A stretch of 64,000 nucleotides of DNA from Streptomyces sp. A0642. Its GTDB lineage: Bacteria; Actinomycetota; Actinomycetes; Streptomycetales; Streptomycetaceae. Each line of letters starts with the position of its first letter. The first letter of the stretch is position 1. The notes beneath the pieces are model-generated. The model did no database searches. It worked only from the letters and a program-made list of their open reading frames with translations, and had not been told where the DNA came from. The stretch lies in the NCBI RefSeq assembly GCF_004795105.1, contig NZ_SSBL01000002.1, positions 434,001-498,000 of the forward strand, read 5' to 3'. The translations under genes were made by a program, and so were the position numbers. Below, piece by piece: positions 35,921 through 45,366 of the stretch.

Positions 35921-36028
35921 CCACATATCCGCACTGATGAGCCGCCCGACCGGCCAGGTCCGCCGGGCGGCGACGCAAGAAAAAATGACGGCCCCCGGGG
36001 CCGGACGAGGAGAGGGGGAAGCGCCGAC

Positions 36029-37399
36029 ATGCCGACCTGCCCGAACGGACACCAGTCGGGTTCCGAGGACTGGTGCGAGGTCTGCGGCCACCGCATGGCC
36101 GGGGCGGGCGCGCCCGCGGGCGCCGTTCCCCCGCCGCCTCCCCCGCCCCCCGCGCGCGGCTACGGATACCCGCAGGGCTCCGGCCCCGATGCGACCCAGC
36201 AGGCCGAGCTCTGCCCCCAGTGCCGTACCCCCCGGGAGGCCATGGCGCCGTTCTGCGAGGAGTGCCGCTGGAACTTCCTCACGAACACCGCCACCTCGTA
36301 CACGCCGCTGGCTCCGCAGCACGGCGCCCCGGGCGGTCCGGTGCCCGGACTCAACCTGCCGCCGGGCTTCCAGGCCCAGCAGCCGCCCGGCCCGCCGCAG
36401 CAGCGCGAGCCCCGCGATCCGTTCGAGTACCAGGGCTCGCGCCCCTCGCAGGTGAACCGGTCGGCCGAGCCGCTCTCCTCGGGCCCGGACCGGCCCGGCC
36501 CCCCGGGACCGGGTCAGCAGCCCCCTCACCCGTTCCCGCCGCAGGGCCAGCAGGGTCCGCCGCCCCCGCCGCCGTTCCAGCAACAGGGACAGCAGCACGG
36601 ACAGCAGCCGGGACAGCAGGGCGGCCCGCAGGGCTTCCCGCAGGGCCAGCAGCACGCCCAGCAGCAGAATTCGCCGCAGGGCTCGCCTCCGCCGCCGTTC
36701 CAGCAACAGGGACAGCAGGGCCCGCCCCCGCCGTTCCAGCAGCAGAACCCGCCGCCCTTCCAGCAGCAGCAGAGCGCGCCGCCCGCGTTCCAGCAGACGG
36801 CTCCCCCGGTCTTCGAGCAGCCCGGCCCGCCGGCCCCGCCGCAGCCGCAGGCGCCGCAGACCGGCGGTGACGACTGGCTGCTGTCGCCGCCCTCGCAGGC
36901 CCAGGGCCCGCAGTCGCCGATGCAGCAGCAGCCGTACCCCGGCCAGAACCAGAACCAGGGACCCGAGCAGGGTCAGGGCCAGGGTCCGCAGTCCATGAAC
37001 TGGACTGCGGTCATCGCGCCCGACCGCGAGTACTTCCTGGCGATGATGCAGCGCAGCGGCCCCGAGGCCACCGGGCTGAACCTCCCGGCGTACTCCCCGG
37101 AACAGCAGCTGCCGCTCACCGGCAACCAGATCACCATCGGCCGCCGCCGGCACAGCACGGGCGAGTCCCCGGACATCGACCTGTCCGTGCCGCCGGAGGA
37201 CCCGGGCGTCTCGCACCAGCACGCGGTGCTGGTGCAGCAGCCGGACGGCAGCTGGGCCGTCGTCGATCAGAACTCGACGAACGGCACCACGCTGAACGGA
37301 GCCGAGGAGCCGATCCAGCCCTACGTCCCCGTACCGCTCCAGGACGGCGACCAGGTCCACGTCGGGGCGTGGACCACGATCACGATCCGCAGGGACTGA
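36029..37399 (+). CDS. FHA-domain protein with N-terminal zinc ribbons and Pro/Gln-rich linker
   Basis: Encodes 456 residues. Two cysteine clusters open the protein ([18 protein letters not shown] and CPQCRT/CEECRW). A roughly 200-residue Pro/Gln-rich disordered stretch follows with many QQQ and FQQQ repeats. The C-terminal FHA domain (about 345-455) has the phosphothreonine-binding elements IGRRR, SHQHAVL and NSTNGT. FHA domains bind phosphothreonine, so this is a plausible target or docking partner of the PknG-like kinase. It lacks the ETTS phosphosite motif of the GarA/OdhI regulators, so it is not a simple GarA equivalent. A GGGGGAAG-rich ribosome site precedes the ATG. Confidence 0.92.
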   Translation: MPTCPNGHQSGSEDWCEVCGHRMAGAGAPAGAVPPPPPPPPARGYGYPQGSGPDATQQAELCPQCRTPREAMAPFCEECRWNFLTNTATSYTPLAPQHGAPGGPVPGLNLPPGFQAQQPPGPPQQREPRDPFEYQGSRPSQVNRSAEPLSSGPDRPGPPGPGQQPPHPFPPQGQQGPPPPPPFQQQGQQHGQQPGQQGGPQGFPQGQQHAQQQNSPQGSPPPPFQQQGQQGPPPPFQQQNPPPFQQQQSAPPAFQQTAPPVFEQPGPPAPPQPQAPQTGGDDWLLSPPSQAQGPQSPMQQQPYPGQNQNQGPEQGQGQGPQSMNWTAVIAPDREYFLAMMQRSGPEATGLNLPAYSPEQQLPLTGNQITIGRRRHSTGESPDIDLSVPPEDPGVSHQHAVLVQQPDGSWAVVDQNSTNGTTLNGAEEPIQPYVPVPLQDGDQVHVGAWTTITIRRD

Positions 37400-37418
37400 C
37401 CCCCCGCGGACAGCGCGC

Positions 37419-37450
37419 CGGCCGGTGAGGGAACGCCCCCTCACCGGCCG
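37419..37450 (+). terminator. Terminator of the signalling island
   Basis: Perfect 13-bp stem (37419-37431 with 37438-37450) with a six-base loop, 19 bases after the FHA gene stop. Confidence 0.85.
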
Positions 37451-37511
37451 TCGCCGTATCCGTCTTCCCCGGCCCCCCGTGCCCGGCCGGCGCGTCTGCG
37501 ACCATGGACGG

Positions 37512-37916
37512 GTGACTGAGAATCCGCGCGACACGCTGCAGGAGCTGACCTTCTACGAGCTGGTCGGCGGCGAGGACACCTTCCGGCGCCTGGTCCACCG
37601 CTTCTACCAGGGCGTGGCCGGGGACCCGCTGCTGCGGCCGATGTACCCGGAGGAGGATCTGGGTCCCGCCGAGGAGCGGTTCGCGCTCTTCCTGATGCAG
37701 TACTGGGGCGGCCCCCGCACCTACAGCGAGGAGCGCGGACATCCCCGGCTGCGGATGCGGCACGCGCCGTTCCGGGTGGACCGCGCCGCGCACGACGCCT
37801 GGCTGAGCCACATGCGGGAGGCGCTCGACGAGCTCGGGCTGGACCCGGAGCACCACCGGCAGCTGTGGGACTACCTCACCTACGCGGCCGCCTCGATGGT
37901 GAACACCGAGGGCTGA
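37512..37916 (+). CDS. Group II truncated haemoglobin (trHbO-like)
   Basis: Encodes 134 residues. The globin fold begins [33 protein letters not shown], where the B10 tyrosine lies in FYQ. The proximal histidine region is [12 protein letters not shown], and a tryptophan at the G8 position (DAWLSHM) marks group II. It binds haem and O2 in the cytosol; roles in oxygen or nitric oxide chemistry are known for the family but not shown here. The GTG at 37512 gives the usual family length. The ribosome site is weak. Confidence 0.93.
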   Translation: MTENPRDTLQELTFYELVGGEDTFRRLVHRFYQGVAGDPLLRPMYPEEDLGPAEERFALFLMQYWGGPRTYSEERGHPRLRMRHAPFRVDRAAHDAWLSHMREALDELGLDPEHHRQLWDYLTYAAASMVNTEG

Positions 37917-38081
37917 GCGGCGGTCGGATGTGTGCGGAATCCGGAACTCCGTCTTCGCATATCGATCACAATCCCATCAAGGTATGCCTGTAAGCGGTTT
38001 CCAGCGGTGACTCCCGTCTGAAAGCATCCGTACGAACGCACCGGGGGCGCAGGTGCGCGTAAGCGGTGATCAGGGGGTCAG

Positions 38082-41000
38082 GTGACGGGGTTCGTCCTTC
38101 TGCGGGTGCGGGCCCACCGGCTCCTGCTCGCCGCGGCCGTCCTGGCCGTCCTCCTCACCACCTCGGTCCTGGCCGCTCTCACCGCCTTCTCCGGCTCCAT
38201 CGGTGACGCCGCACTGCGCCACACCCTCACCCACCGGTCGGCCGCGCCCGCCGCACTGGTCGTGTCCGTGCAGGTGGACCACGACCGGCGGGACGCCGCC
38301 GAGGCGGCCGTGCGCCGGGCCGCCCGCGACACGTTCGACGGGCTCCCGGTGACCGTACGGAAGCTGGAGTCCTCGGGGCCGTACGCCCTGCCGCGCGGCC
38401 TGCAGGAACCCGCCGCCCGGCGCGGCGATCCCGACCTCACGCACTTCGCCTCCCTCGACCGCGGCCGGGTCCGGCTCACCGCGGGCAGGATGCCCGCCGC
38501 CGGGGCGGCAGCGGCCGGCGCCCCGGTCCAGGTGGCGCTCCCCGCCACCGCCGCCGAGGCCCTCGGCCTGAAGCCCGGCGCCCGGCTGAAGGTCACCGAC
38601 CGACTCGGCGGCACACCCGTCCAGCTCCTGGTCACCGGTCTCTACAAGGCCGCGGACCAGTCCGACCCGTACTGGAAGCTCGACGCGCTCGCAGGGCGCG
38701 GCATCCGCAAGCTCGTCTTCACGACGTACGGTCCGCTGCTCACCGATCCGGCCGTGCTCGGCTCCGGCCGGCTCAGCTCGGGTGAGATGTCCTGGCTGGC
38801 CTCCGCCGACTTCCGGACCGTCACCACCGGCCGGATGGACGCGCTGCGCCGGTCGGCGACCACCGGCCCCAAGGCTCTGCTCGCCGCTCCGGAGTTCAAG
38901 GACGGGGCCAGTGCGCAGACCTCGCTGCCCACGGTCCTCGACCAGATCGACCGGGCGCTGCTGGTCTCCCGCTCGACGCTGACGATCGTGGCGGTGCAGC
39001 TGGTCCTGCTCGCCGGGTACGCCCTGCTGCTGGTGGCACGCCTGCTGAGCAGCGAACGCGCCGGCGAGACCGAACTGCTGCGGGCACGCGGTGGATCACG
39101 GCTCAAGATCACCTCGCTGGCCGCGATCGAGGCGCTGCTGCTGGCGTTGCCCGCCGCCGTCGTCGCCCCGCTGCTCGCCGGACCGCTGACCCGGCTCCTG
39201 GCGGACCGCAGCGAGCTCTCCCGGATCGGCCTGAGGCTCGACGGGGGCGTCACCGGCCAGGTGTGGCTGATCGCGGCCGCCACCGCGCTGGCCTGCGCGC
39301 TCGCCGTCGTCGCTCCGGCCCTGGCCGCCAGTGCGGGGGGCCGGCGCTCCACACGTTCCGCGGCGCTGCCGGCGCCGGTGCGGGCGGGGGCGGACATCGC
39401 CCTGCTGGCGATCGCGGCGGTCGCGTACTGGCAGCTGGACCGGCAGACCACGGGTGCGGGCGGTGGCGCGCTCAGCGGCGACCGCGAGGGCCGGCTCGGC
39501 ATCGATCCGCTGCTGGTCGCCGCCCCCGCCCTGGCCCTGCTGGCGGGCACCGTGCTGACGCTGCGCCTGCTGCCGCCCGCCGCCCGGCTCGCGGAGCGCC
39601 GGGCGGCGGGCGGCCGGGGACTGGCGACGGCGCTGGCGGGCTGGCAGTTCAGCCGCCGCCCCCTGCGGGGGGCCGGGCCGGTGCTGCTGCTGGTGCTCGC
39701 GATGGCGATGGGGATGCTGGCGATCGGGCAGAGCGCGTCGTGGAACCGTTCCCAGAGCGACCAGGCGGACTTCAGGTCCGGTGCGTCGGTGCGTGTGACC
39801 GGCGGTGTCAACGCGGACCCGGCGAAGTCCGGTGCGTACGCGAAGCTGCCGGGCATCCGGGACGCCGCACCCGCGTTCCGCGCGTCGGTGGAGCTCTCCG
39901 ACGAGCGCACCGCCGAAGTCCTCGCGCTGGACACGGCGCACGCCGACGAGCGGATGCTGATGCGCGGCGACCTCGGCGACGGGCCCGGGAACCGGCTGTT
40001 CGACACGCTCGCCCCGCCGAAGGCGGCCCGGCCGGGACTGCTGCTCCCGAAGAACAGCACGCGGCTCCGCTTCGACCTGCGGATCTCCGACCTGCACGCG
40101 CCCGGCCACGTCTCGCCGTCCGGCATGGCGCCGCGGGTGACGGTGACGCTGGAGGACCGCTACGGCCTCCCGTACCAGGTGGTCGTGGGTTCCGTCCCCG
40201 TCGACGGCAAGGCGCATCCCGTCTCGGTCGACGTGGGCGCCGCCGGTGAGCCGGCCGTCACCGGGATCGAGCTGGACGACCAGCAGCCCGTCGGCGCCGG
40301 GCAGTCGCACCGGCTCACCGTGAGCGCCCTGCGCACCGTCGCCCCGGACGGCGCCGAGCAGCCGGTCCCGGTCCCCGACGGCTTCCGCTGGCAGGCGGCG
40401 GTGACCGCCGACGCGTTCGGTGAGGTGCGGCCCGGCGAGGCCGTCCACCCGGCCGCCTCTGCCACGGCCCCGCTGAGCCTCGACTACGCCACCGGTTTGG
40501 TCACCCCCGAGGACGCGGTGTACGCCGTACCCGCCCTGAATGTGCGGATCACCGCGGTCCGCGCCAAGGCACCGGCCCTGAACGCCGTCGCCACGGACGC
40601 CTATCTGAAGGCGACCGGGGCGAAGCGGGGGGAGGACGTCGACGTCACCCTGGCCGGGGAGACCGTCCGGGTGAGGATCACCCGGACCGTGCACCGGCTG
40701 CCCACCACCGGCCCCGGCTCGGGCTCCTCCGCCTCCACCGGGGAATCGCAGCGGGCCCGGGACGGCGGGGCCCTGCTCCTCGACCTGCGGGCGCTGGGCC
40801 GGGTCTTCGCCGAGCGCCCCAACGCCCGGCTCACCGCCACCGAGTGGTGGCTGAGCACCGACCCGGGCCGGACCGCTGACGTCGCGGCCGCGCTCCGCAA
40901 GCAGCCCGACACCGACCCCGTACAGGTCCAGGTGCGCGACGAGGTCGCCGAGGACCTGGTCAGCGATCCGCTGGGAGCCGGTCCGCAGTCCGCGCTCCTC

Positions 41001-41402
41001 GCGGTGGCGGTCATCGCCGCCGCCCTGGCCGCGGTCGGCTTCGCGGTGGCCGCGGTCGGTTCGCAGCGGGAGCGTTCCGCCGAGTTCGCCGTGCTGCGGG
41101 CCCTGGGCACGCCGCGCCGGCAACTGGCCCGGATGACGGCCGCCGAACAGGGCGTACTGATCACGATCGCCCTGCTGGCCGGGACCCTGCTCGGCGCCCT
41201 GCTCACCCGGGCGGTGGTGCCGCTGATCGTGCTGACCGGCCAGGCGTCCCAGCCGGTGCCCTCCGTGCTGGTCCAGCTGCCGGCCGGGCAGGTGGCCGTG
41301 CTGATGGCGGGGGTGGCGGCCCTGCCGCTGATCGTCGTCGCCGCTCTCACGCTGCGCCGCGCCGACCCGGCGATATCGCTGCGCACCCAGGGGGACCACT
41401 GA
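38082..41402 (+). CDS. Large FtsX-type ABC permease
   Basis: Encodes 1,106 residues. One transmembrane helix at the N-terminus (RLLLAAAVLAVLLTTSVLAAL) is followed by a large extracytoplasmic domain. A first FtsX-type helix block begins LTIVAVQLVLLAGYALLLVARLL, another large external domain follows, and a last FtsX block ends the protein (SALLAVAVIAAALAAVGFAVAAVGSQRERSAEFAVLRALGTPRRQ, given in parts). This is the MacB/LolCDE-like FtsX fold doubled in one chain. It forms an operon with a second such permease (one base gap) and an ATPase. The substrate is unknown; such systems often move lipids, lipoproteins or peptides or give mechanical coupling. AGGGGG precedes the GTG. Confidence 0.9.
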   Translation: MTGFVLLRVRAHRLLLAAAVLAVLLTTSVLAALTAFSGSIGDAALRHTLTHRSAAPAALVVSVQVDHDRRDAAEAAVRRAARDTFDGLPVTVRKLESSGPYALPRGLQEPAARRGDPDLTHFASLDRGRVRLTAGRMPAAGAAAAGAPVQVALPATAAEALGLKPGARLKVTDRLGGTPVQLLVTGLYKAADQSDPYWKLDALAGRGIRKLVFTTYGPLLTDPAVLGSGRLSSGEMSWLASADFRTVTTGRMDALRRSATTGPKALLAAPEFKDGASAQTSLPTVLDQIDRALLVSRSTLTIVAVQLVLLAGYALLLVARLLSSERAGETELLRARGGSRLKITSLAAIEALLLALPAAVVAPLLAGPLTRLLADRSELSRIGLRLDGGVTGQVWLIAAATALACALAVVAPALAASAGGRRSTRSAALPAPVRAGADIALLAIAAVAYWQLDRQTTGAGGGALSGDREGRLGIDPLLVAAPALALLAGTVLTLRLLPPAARLAERRAAGGRGLATALAGWQFSRRPLRGAGPVLLLVLAMAMGMLAIGQSASWNRSQSDQADFRSGASVRVTGGVNADPAKSGAYAKLPGIRDAAPAFRASVELSDERTAEVLALDTAHADERMLMRGDLGDGPGNRLFDTLAPPKAARPGLLLPKNSTRLRFDLRISDLHAPGHVSPSGMAPRVTVTLEDRYGLPYQVVVGSVPVDGKAHPVSVDVGAAGEPAVTGIELDDQQPVGAGQSHRLTVSALRTVAPDGAEQPVPVPDGFRWQAAVTADAFGEVRPGEAVHPAASATAPLSLDYATGLVTPEDAVYAVPALNVRITAVRAKAPALNAVATDAYLKATGAKRGEDVDVTLAGETVRVRITRTVHRLPTTGPGSGSSASTGESQRARDGGALLLDLRALGRVFAERPNARLTATEWWLSTDPGRTADVAAALRKQPDTDPVQVQVRDEVAEDLVSDPLGAGPQSALLAVAVIAAALAAVGFAVAAVGSQRERSAEFAVLRALGTPRRQLARMTAAEQGVLITIALLAGTLLGALLTRAVVPLIVLTGQASQPVPSVLVQLPAGQVAVLMAGVAALPLIVVAALTLRRADPAISLRTQGDH

Positions 41403-41403
41403 C

Positions 41404-44217
41404 ATGAGCCCGCGAGCGACAACTCACCGGACCGCGTCCGCCTGCGCCCCCTGGGTACGCACCCGGCTGCGGACCGCACCCGGTGCCGCCTGCGCCTTCG
41501 CCCTGCTCGTGCTGGTGACGGCCTTCCTCGCGGCGGCCTTCCCCCGGGCCGTCGACAGCTACGAGGACAGGGGGCTGCGCCACGATCTCGGGGACGTCGA
41601 CCCCACGCGCAGCGTCCTCGAACTGAGCGGGCCCCAACCCGGCCTCGAACTGCCGGTCGCCGCGCGCGAGTCCATGGTGCGCGAGGCCGCGCTGGCGTCG
41701 GTGCAGCACAAGGTCCTGGCCGGACTGCCCGACCCGGTGCGGGCCGACGCCTCGCAGTCCGCGTACGGGGTGCGCACCTCGGAACCGATCCTGGCGGGCG
41801 AGCCGTGGCTCCCCCGCCCCTACGGCCTCGACCCCGCGTTGACGTACGTCACCCAGTCGGCCCTGCCCGACCACGCCACCCTGCGTACGGGGACGTGGCC
41901 GGCCGCCCGCGGCAAGGTGTCGCTCACCACCCGGGAGGCCGAGGCCGCCGTCACCGAGCAGACCGCGAAGGCGCTCCGGATCAAGGCCGGCGCGACGGTC
42001 TCCGTCCCGACGCGCGGCGGTGAGGCGCTGACCGTACGGATCACCGGCATCGTCGCCCCGCGGGACCCCGAGGCCTCCTACTGGTCGGCCGAACCGCTGC
42101 TCCGTACGCCGTCCCTGGTCCCCCGGCCCGGCAAGGAGACGCCGCGCTACTACTGGATCGCCGCGCTGCTGCTGCCGCCGGACGCCGCGCCGGCCCTGCT
42201 CTCCACCACCGGCCAGCCGGAGCTGTACTGGCGGATCGCGCCGGACGGCTCCCGGCTGACCGCGCGCGACGTGCCGCGGCTGCGGACGGCGGTGGCTTCC
42301 CTGGAAGGCGGTCCGGGGCTGCTGAAGATGCGCCGGGTGGCCGGTGACACGGTCACGGTGACGACCGACCTGGACGAGATCCTGACGGCGTACGACGGGA
42401 TGCGTGCCGCGATCAAGCCGGTCGTCACGGTCGCCGCCGTCGGCATCGGGGCCGTCGCCGCCGTCGTCCTGCTGATGACGGGCGGTCTGATGGCCGGCCG
42501 CCGGCACGCCGAACTGGCCCTGCTCCGGGCCCGCGGGGGCTCGCTGGCCGGCATCGGGGGACGGCTGCTGGGCGAGACCGCGGTGACGGCCGTGCCTGCC
42601 GGGGCGCTGGGCCTGCTGCTCGCGGTCCTCGCCGTCGGTGAGGGGAGGCTGTGGCCCGCGGTGACCGGCGCCGCCGGCGTCGTCGTCCTGGTCTGCGCCG
42701 CGCTCCCCCTGCGCACGGCGCTGCGCCACCGCGCCCCGCGACTGCCCGGCGCCCGCGACGACCTGGTCGCCGCCCGCCCGTCCCGGCGGCGTACCGTCGC
42801 CGAACTCACCCTGCTGGTGCTGGCCGCCGGCGCCGTCGCCGCGCTGCGGCGGCGCGGTACGGACGGCACGGGCGGCACGGACCTTCTGATCAGCTCGGCC
42901 CCTGTGCTCGTCGGGCTGATCGCCGCCGTGGTCCTCGTACGGCTCTACCCGCTGCCGCTGCGGCTCGCCCTGCGCTCCGTGGCCCGGCTCCGCGGGGCGA
43001 TCGGCTTCCTCGCCCTCGCCCGCGCCGGGCGGACCTCGGCCGCCGGGACCCTGCCGCTGCTCGCGCTGCTGGTCGCCCTGACGACGGCGGCGTTCGGCGG
43101 CTCGGTCCTCGCCGGGGTCGCGGACGCGCGGGACGGCGCTGCGGTGCGCGCCGTGGGCGCCGACGCCCGGGTCAGCGGCCAGGCCGACTCCGTACCCTTG
43201 CCGGCCGCTCTGATCCGTGCGGTGCGCAAGGCGGACGGGGTACGGGACGTGGCCCCGGTCCAGATCGAGTACGGGGTGGCGCTCCCGGCGCCCGCGAGCG
43301 GCTTCGAGGACGCCAAGGGGGCCACGCTGATCGGCGTGGACCCGGTCACGTACGCCCGGCTGGCCCGCTCCACCGGGCTCGGCGCCTTCCCGGCCGACCG
43401 GCTCGAGGCGACCGGACCGGCGGTACCGAAGGGCACGCTGCCCTCGAAGAACCGGGTGCTGCCCGTCCTCGCCTCCCCGTCCGTGGCCACGCGCCTCGGC
43501 GACCGGCCGCGCGAGCTCCAGTCGCTGGCCGGGGACCTCAAGGTGCGGGTCGCGGGCACGGTGACGGGCACGCCCGCCGTCAGCGACACCTCGTTCCTCA
43601 TCGTGAACTCCGCCTCGCTCACCCACCGGCAGACCACCGCGCTGCTCCTCACCGGCGACCGGATCGACGCCGGGGCGCTGCGCACGACGGCCCGGCACGC
43701 GGGCAAGGATCTCGCCGTGCAGATGCGCGCCGAGGAACGTGCCACGTACGTCGACACACCGATGCAGACGGGAGCCGAGCGGATCTACCTGGCCGCGATC
43801 GCGGCCGGCGCGGGCTACGCCCTGCTCGCCGTCCTCCTCTCGCTGCTGCAGACCGCCCCGGAACGCGCCACGCTGCTGGCGCGGCTGCGCACCATGGGCC
43901 TCACCACCCGGCAGGGCGGCCGTCTCCTCGGCTTCGAGGCCATGCCCCAGGCAATGTTGGCCGCCGGAGGCGGACTCCTCGTCGGCTGGGCGACCATCGT
44001 GCTGCTGTCACCGGGCATCGATCTGGTGCGCCTCGCACTCGCGTCCAGTCCCGGCTCGGGGCTGCTGGACACCGCACCGCTGCGGACCGATCCGTGGTCG
44101 CTGGCCCTCCCGGCCCTGGGCGTGATCGTCCTCGCCGCGGCGGTGGCCGGCGTTCAGGCCTGGTGGGCCGGCCGCCGTGGATCGATCACCGAACTCAGGG
44201 CAGGAGACTCCCGATGA
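41404..44217 (+). CDS. Second large FtsX-type ABC permease
   Basis: Encodes 937 residues with the same layout as the upstream gene: an N-terminal helix (GAACAFALLVLVTAFLAAAF), a large external domain, and FtsX helix blocks near the middle (VVTVAAVGIGAVAAVVLLMTGG) and at the end (AIAAGAGYALLAVLLSLLQ). The conserved ARxRTMGLTTRQ segment, like the ALRALG element of FtsX, precedes the terminal helices. It probably pairs with the first permease in a heterodimer. Its stop overlaps the ATPase ATG by ATGA. Confidence 0.9.
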   Translation: MSPRATTHRTASACAPWVRTRLRTAPGAACAFALLVLVTAFLAAAFPRAVDSYEDRGLRHDLGDVDPTRSVLELSGPQPGLELPVAARESMVREAALASVQHKVLAGLPDPVRADASQSAYGVRTSEPILAGEPWLPRPYGLDPALTYVTQSALPDHATLRTGTWPAARGKVSLTTREAEAAVTEQTAKALRIKAGATVSVPTRGGEALTVRITGIVAPRDPEASYWSAEPLLRTPSLVPRPGKETPRYYWIAALLLPPDAAPALLSTTGQPELYWRIAPDGSRLTARDVPRLRTAVASLEGGPGLLKMRRVAGDTVTVTTDLDEILTAYDGMRAAIKPVVTVAAVGIGAVAAVVLLMTGGLMAGRRHAELALLRARGGSLAGIGGRLLGETAVTAVPAGALGLLLAVLAVGEGRLWPAVTGAAGVVVLVCAALPLRTALRHRAPRLPGARDDLVAARPSRRRTVAELTLLVLAAGAVAALRRRGTDGTGGTDLLISSAPVLVGLIAAVVLVRLYPLPLRLALRSVARLRGAIGFLALARAGRTSAAGTLPLLALLVALTTAAFGGSVLAGVADARDGAAVRAVGADARVSGQADSVPLPAALIRAVRKADGVRDVAPVQIEYGVALPAPASGFEDAKGATLIGVDPVTYARLARSTGLGAFPADRLEATGPAVPKGTLPSKNRVLPVLASPSVATRLGDRPRELQSLAGDLKVRVAGTVTGTPAVSDTSFLIVNSASLTHRQTTALLLTGDRIDAGALRTTARHAGKDLAVQMRAEERATYVDTPMQTGAERIYLAAIAAGAGYALLAVLLSLLQTAPERATLLARLRTMGLTTRQGGRLLGFEAMPQAMLAAGGGLLVGWATIVLLSPGIDLVRLALASSPGSGLLDTAPLRTDPWSLALPALGVIVLAAAVAGVQAWWAGRRGSITELRAGDSR

Positions 44218-45179
44218 CGCCGTCGACCGATTCCACACTGGCGGAGCTCGAACAGCGGGCGACCGCCCGCCGCGACCGGCCCTCCTACGGCCACGACGCG
44301 CTGATCGCCTGCGACCGGCTGGTCCGCATCTTCACCACGGACGGGGTGGAGGTGCAGGCCCTTCAGGGCCTGGATCTGCTGGTCACCGAGGGCGAGTTGC
44401 TGGCCCTGGTCGGCGCGTCCGGCAGCGGCAAATCGACCCTGATGAACATCCTGGCGGGCCTCGACGAACCCACGGCGGGGGCGGCGAAGGTGGCGGGCTG
44501 CGATCTGCTGTCCATGGGGCAGAAGGAGCGCCTGCGCTACCGCCGGGACGTCGTCGGATTCGTCTGGCAGCAGACCTCCCGCAACCTCCTGCCCTATCTG
44601 ACGGCCCTCCAGAACGTCACGCTGCCCATGCAGTTGCGCGGCCGCGGCCGCGGTCGCGAACGGGCCGCGCGCGCGGAGTCGTTGCTGAAGATGCTGGAGG
44701 TGGCCGACTGCCGTGACCGGCGCCCCCAGCAGATGTCCGGGGGCCAGCAGCAGCGCGTGGCGATCGCCGTCTCGCTGGCCAACTCCCCCTCCGTGCTCCT
44801 CGCCGACGAGCCGACCGGTGAGCTGGACTCGGCCACCGGTGAGCAGGTGTTCGCCGCCTTCCGCCGCGCGAACGAGGAGCTCGGCACGACGATCGTGATC
44901 GTCACCCACGACCAGGCGGTCGCGAACGAGGTCCGCCGCACGGTGGCCATCCGGGACGGCCGCACCTCCTTCGAGGTGCTGCGCCGCACGGAGGTCGACG
45001 CGGCGACGGGCCAGGAGTCCCAGGTGGCGCGCGAGTACGCGATGCTCGACCGCGCGGGCCGGCTCCAACTGCCCGCCGACTACACGGAGGCGCTGGGCAT
45101 GGAGCACCGCGTGATGCTGGAACTGGAGCAGGACCACATCGGCGTGTGGCCGGACGGCGCCGGGCCCAAGCCCGAGTAG
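44214..45179 (+). CDS. ABC transporter ATP-binding protein (MacB/LolD type)
   Basis: Encodes 321 residues. Walker A is GASGSGKST, the Q loop is VWQQTSRNLLP, the signature is MSGGQQQR, and Walker B is VLLADEPTGELD, the LolD/MacB pattern. About 35 residues extend before the core and about 70 after it (ending with HRVMLELEQDHIGVWP), an extension seen in actinobacterial members. The ATG overlaps the permease stop and has AGGAG upstream. It energises the two FtsX-type permeases. Confidence 0.94.
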   Translation: MTPSTDSTLAELEQRATARRDRPSYGHDALIACDRLVRIFTTDGVEVQALQGLDLLVTEGELLALVGASGSGKSTLMNILAGLDEPTAGAAKVAGCDLLSMGQKERLRYRRDVVGFVWQQTSRNLLPYLTALQNVTLPMQLRGRGRGRERAARAESLLKMLEVADCRDRRPQQMSGGQQQRVAIAVSLANSPSVLLADEPTGELDSATGEQVFAAFRRANEELGTTIVIVTHDQAVANEVRRTVAIRDGRTSFEVLRRTEVDAATGQESQVAREYAMLDRAGRLQLPADYTEALGMEHRVMLELEQDHIGVWPDGAGPKPE

Positions 45180-45221
45180 ACGGAGGGCGTGCCCCCGGCA
45201 CACACGCGAGCGGACGCCGGG

Positions 45222-45360
45222 CATGCGGCCGAGGACGTCCACGTACGCGGGCGCCATCCGGCAGAGGACGCCCGCGTGCGCGAAGGTGGCATCCGGCCCA
45301 AGGCGTCCACGCACGTGGGCACGACATCCGCGCCCGAGGAAGTCCACGGGCGCGGGTGGG
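45222..45360. repeat. Degenerate 33-35-bp tandem repeats between convergent genes
   Basis: Four imperfect units begin with CATgCGG or CATCCGG at 45222, 45255, 45290 and 45325. Each contains an AGGaCGtCCaCG-like core. The period is not a multiple of three, so the array is probably not coding, although GTG-initiated frames cross it. It fills most of the 187-base gap between stops at 45179 and 45367. Confidence 0.6.
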
Positions 45361-45366
45361 ACGCGC

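Noticed and set aside
45304..45321. CGTCCACGCACGTGGGCA inside the repeat array resembles the element's operator
   Set aside because: It differs at three defined positions, lies 12 kb outside the element, and is explained by the repeat unit and high G+C.
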